A stretch of 8,974 nt of DNA from Flavobacteriales bacterium (GTDB lineage Bacteria > Bacteroidota > Bacteroidia > Flavobacteriales_D > Sanyastnellaceae), in assembly GCA_028823435.1 (NCBI GenBank), contig JAPKBK010000062.1:1-8974 (forward strand). Direction: 5' to 3'. Shown here in pieces: positions 7,484 to 8,974 of the stretch. The notes beneath the pieces were generated by a model, which saw only the letters and a list, made by a program, of their open reading frames with translations, was not told the origin of the DNA and did not search any database. The translations under genes and the position numbers were made by a program. The first letter of the stretch is position 1; each line of letters opens with the position of its first letter.

Positions 7484-8974
7484 TTAACAAGGGTTACCGA
7501 AAGCAGCAAGTAGTAAAAGTAGGTCAGAAACTGTCACAGCGCCATCACCATCAACGTCAGCTGTACATCCAGTAAGACAATTGAATTCGCCCAGTATAAC
7601 TAAGATGTCTGCAACGGTTACGATTCCATCACCATTGATGTCTTCTGGACACGCACATGATACAAATTCACATGTACCGTCATCTATCGTAGAAGTAGCG
7701 TCGTAATTACAAGCTGTCACGTCAGTGCATCCGGCGCAACTTGTGTAATCACATGACCCATTATTCAGAGTAGCAGTCGCGTTGTAATTACAAGCTGTCG
7801 CATCTGTACATCCAGCACAGCTTGTGTATTCACATGACCCGTTGTCCAAAGTTGCTGACGCGTCGTAGTTACATGCATTGCTGTCAATACATCCAGGTGT
7901 CGCTGGTGAACCAGTACAAACACCGCCTAGGGTTGCAGTCATATTGTAATCTACACTTGCAGAGCCTGTCCATCCATTGATGAGTCTCAGCGTCCAAAGT
8001 CCAGTGCCAGAAAGCCCTGATGATGTAAAGTCTATCGCCGTTGTGTATGTGCCACTTGGAGTCACGTTCCATCCTGCGGGCCATGCAGCTGTGCCAGCAG
8101 CACATGAAGAGGCAACATCATATCCTCCAACAGAGACACACTGTCCACTTGGACTCACCAATTCAAGAAGGAGATCTCCAGCCCAACTGCTTCCTCCAGT
8201 TGTGTTTGTGAAGACAAGATTCAAATCTATAGTCGTTAATGCTCCAGTGGCCTCTAAGGTGGTCTCAGCACTTTCTGAGGCGGTTAAAGAAGCAACAACG
8301 TTGATGTCAGACGCGCAGTTGCAGTCAAACCCGACAGGAGGGTAAACACAAGATCCGTCATCATAGATTGCTTCTGTCATGAAGTTACACGCAATCGGAT
8401 CAGTGCAACCAGTACAAGATTCACCACCACCAGCACAAATGCCACAAACATCAACAGTACCACAAGAGCCATCATCTATTTCCGCAACAGGGTCATAATT
8501 ACAAGCAGTTGTATCTGTACAACCATACAAAGAGCCACATGATGCGATTGTTCCAGCACAATCCCCAATACATGATGCCGCATTTGCACCTGGAATGAGG
8601 GCGTTATCTATCACTATTGGATGGAAAGCTAGCGTTACTGATCCACCGCCTATTGCGTGACAGTAACTCATCATGGTTCCGAGTTGAGGCGTAGGATTGT
8701 TTGTATATCCATCACAACTTCCTTCGAGACTTCCGCAGTTGTCAATAGGTCCCCCTGGCCACCCACACCAATGTGTGTGACTCGCGCCGAAATTGTGCCC
8801 GATTTCATGCCCCACAACATTTAAATTCCAATTGTAACTTGGGATATTGAAATTGGTGTTGTTATCCATGTACGCACTAAATGCGACCCCGTAAGAATTA
8901 CAAAGTCCATTAAGCCAAGCAATTCCACCAGTTCCAGTATTGGGTCTTTTCGTCATGAGGTGAATCAAATCGTG
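7484..8974 (-). CDS. Second M12B-like metalloprotease with P-domain and Cys-rich repeats (5'-partial)
   Basis: This is a paralogue of the downstream protease, cut by the right window edge. The frame is open to base 8974, and HDLIHLMTKR aligns with RDETHLLTKR of the paralogue, so about 300 N-terminal residues (signal peptide, propeptide, early catalytic domain) lie outside and the in-window TTG at 8968 is not a start. Numbering from that TTG, the zinc motif is H54-E-I-G-H58-N-F-G-A-S-H64 and the Met-turn is GTMMSYC (Met100). Two Cys-rich repeats follow (149-169, 187-207), then a P-domain-like beta sandwich (about 216-351, with WAGDLLLELVSPSG and GLWTLRLINGW). Three more Cys-rich repeats come next (359-379, 386-406, 413-433), then a two-EF-hand end (D443 to D454, D471 to D482) finishing GNPC. 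It is translated immediately before the next protease gene, with no gap, so both are likely co-expressed. Confidence 0.92.
   Translation of the reverse strand, partial: HDLIHLMTKRPNTGTGGIAWLNGLCNSYGVAFSAYMDNNTNFNIPSYNWNLNVVGHEIGHNFGASHTHWCGWPGGPIDNCGSLEGSCDGYTNNPTPQLGTMMSYCHAIGGGSVTLAFHPIVIDNALIPGANAASCIGDCAGTIASCGSLYGCTDTTACNYDPVAEIDDGSCGTVDVCGICAGGGESCTGCTDPIACNFMTEAIYDDGSCVYPPVGFDCNCASDINVVASLTASESAETTLEATGALTTIDLNLVFTNTTGGSSWAGDLLLELVSPSGQCVSVGGYDVASSCAAGTAAWPAGWNVTPSGTYTTAIDFTSSGLSGTGLWTLRLINGWTGSASVDYNMTATLGGVCTGSPATPGCIDSNACNYDASATLDNGSCEYTSCAGCTDATACNYNATATLNNGSCDYTSCAGCTDVTACNYDATSTIDDGTCEFVSCACPEDINGDGIVTVADILVILGEFNCLTGCTADVDGDGAVTVSDLLLLLAAFGNPC
7487..7651 (-). other. Dockerin-like EF-hand pair at the C-terminus of the partial protease
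   Basis: The last 55 residues (C440 to C494) hold two canonical loops, DINGDGIVTVAD and DVDGDGAVTVSD. They are followed by the helices ILVILGEFNC and LLLLLAAFGNPC and linked through C464 and C468. The spacing of loops, helices and linker cysteines matches the other protease's C-terminus, so the two ends are homologous. Both loops keep D1, N/D3, D5, G6 and D12, as expected for calcium binding. Confidence 0.85.
7670..7894 (-). repeat. Three tandem Cys-rich repeats, 81-bp period
   Basis: Three copies of a 21-residue unit of the form GCxDxxACNY, then xAxxxxDNGSC or a variant, are spaced exactly 27 codons apart (7832-7894, 7751-7813, 7670-7732). They are separated by EYTSCA, DYTSCA and similar. 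The nucleotide sequence is clearly similar between units, which indicates recent duplication or homogenisation. Four conserved Cys per 27-residue period suggest small disulfide-stabilised knots. They form a stalk between the P-domain and the EF-hand end. Confidence 0.9.
7916..8323 (-). other. P-domain-like (proprotein convertase) module in the partial protease
   Basis: Residues about 216-351 (counting from TTG 8968) show the hallmarks of a P/Homo B beta sandwich: a hydrophobic strand IDLNLVFTN, then WAGDLLLELVSPSG, a Thr/Ser-rich middle, and GLWTLRLINGW near the end. In proteases of several clans this module follows the catalytic domain and aids folding or substrate contact. The assignment is by motif recognition only. 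Confidence 0.65.
8348..8524 (-). repeat. Two further Cys-rich repeats next to the catalytic domain
   Basis: Two more copies of the same unit (8462-8524 and 8348-8410) start GCTDTTACNY and GCTDPIACNF, and both end DDGSC. They are separated by a longer Gly/Cys-rich spacer (TVDVCGICAGGGESCT). They sit between the protease core and the P-domain-like module, so the repeat family flanks the P-domain on both sides, with five copies in all. Confidence 0.87.

Noticed and set aside
7670..7894. CRISPR array
   Set aside because: The 81-bp periodic units are in-frame protein-coding repeats with variable positions throughout, and lack the identical-repeat and unique-spacer pattern.
8966..8968. TTG at 8968 as the start of the upstream protease
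   Set aside because: The frame stays open to base 8974, the encoded residues align with the middle of the paralogue's catalytic domain, and a start here would lack signal peptide and propeptide.

Overview
The window looks like a piece of a marine-type Bacteroidota genome (Flavobacteriales-like by protein style; this is inference). The clues are a lipoprotein RND adaptor, starts without Shine-Dalgarno sequences in A/T-rich context, large secreted M12B-like metalloproteases, Cys-rich 'CTDxxACNY' repeats, and C-terminal Ca-binding EF-hand pairs of a kind I associate with marine Bacteroidota secreted proteins.

There are two converging gene blocks, and both enter the window from outside. The left block (1-5004, + strand) is the distal part of an RND tripartite efflux operon. 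It holds the C-terminal ~60% of the inner-membrane permease, a lipidated periplasmic adaptor, a TolC-family outer-membrane factor, and a small secreted protein of unknown function. The genes are 2 bp apart, overlap by 4 bp, and are 6 bp apart, so they are almost certainly co-transcribed. The first three would form one envelope-spanning pump. The fourth is an unusual passenger, resembling a secreted domain that I recall from larger Bacteroidota exoproteins.

The right block (8974-5006, - strand) encodes two tandem paralogous zinc metalloproteases. The upstream one is truncated by the right window edge; the downstream one is complete (825 aa, or 822 from its second Met). Their catalytic cores are closely similar (about 84 of 115 positions by hand alignment), and both end in the same kind of two-EF-hand, dockerin-like domain. 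The regions between differ completely: a P-domain-like module plus five Cys-rich repeats in one, and two Ig-like modules flanking a lamin-tail-like region in the other. No typical T9SS C-terminal domain is evident, so the EF-hand pair may have a sorting, anchoring or stabilising role.

The blocks meet tail to tail with one base between the stop codons. That base is the centre of a perfect palindrome containing both stops, and a second palindrome lies just inside the left gene. No stretch over 300 bp lacks a gene. I saw no rRNA, tRNA, CRISPR array, insertion sequence or origin, and no promoter can be assigned because both operons begin off-window.
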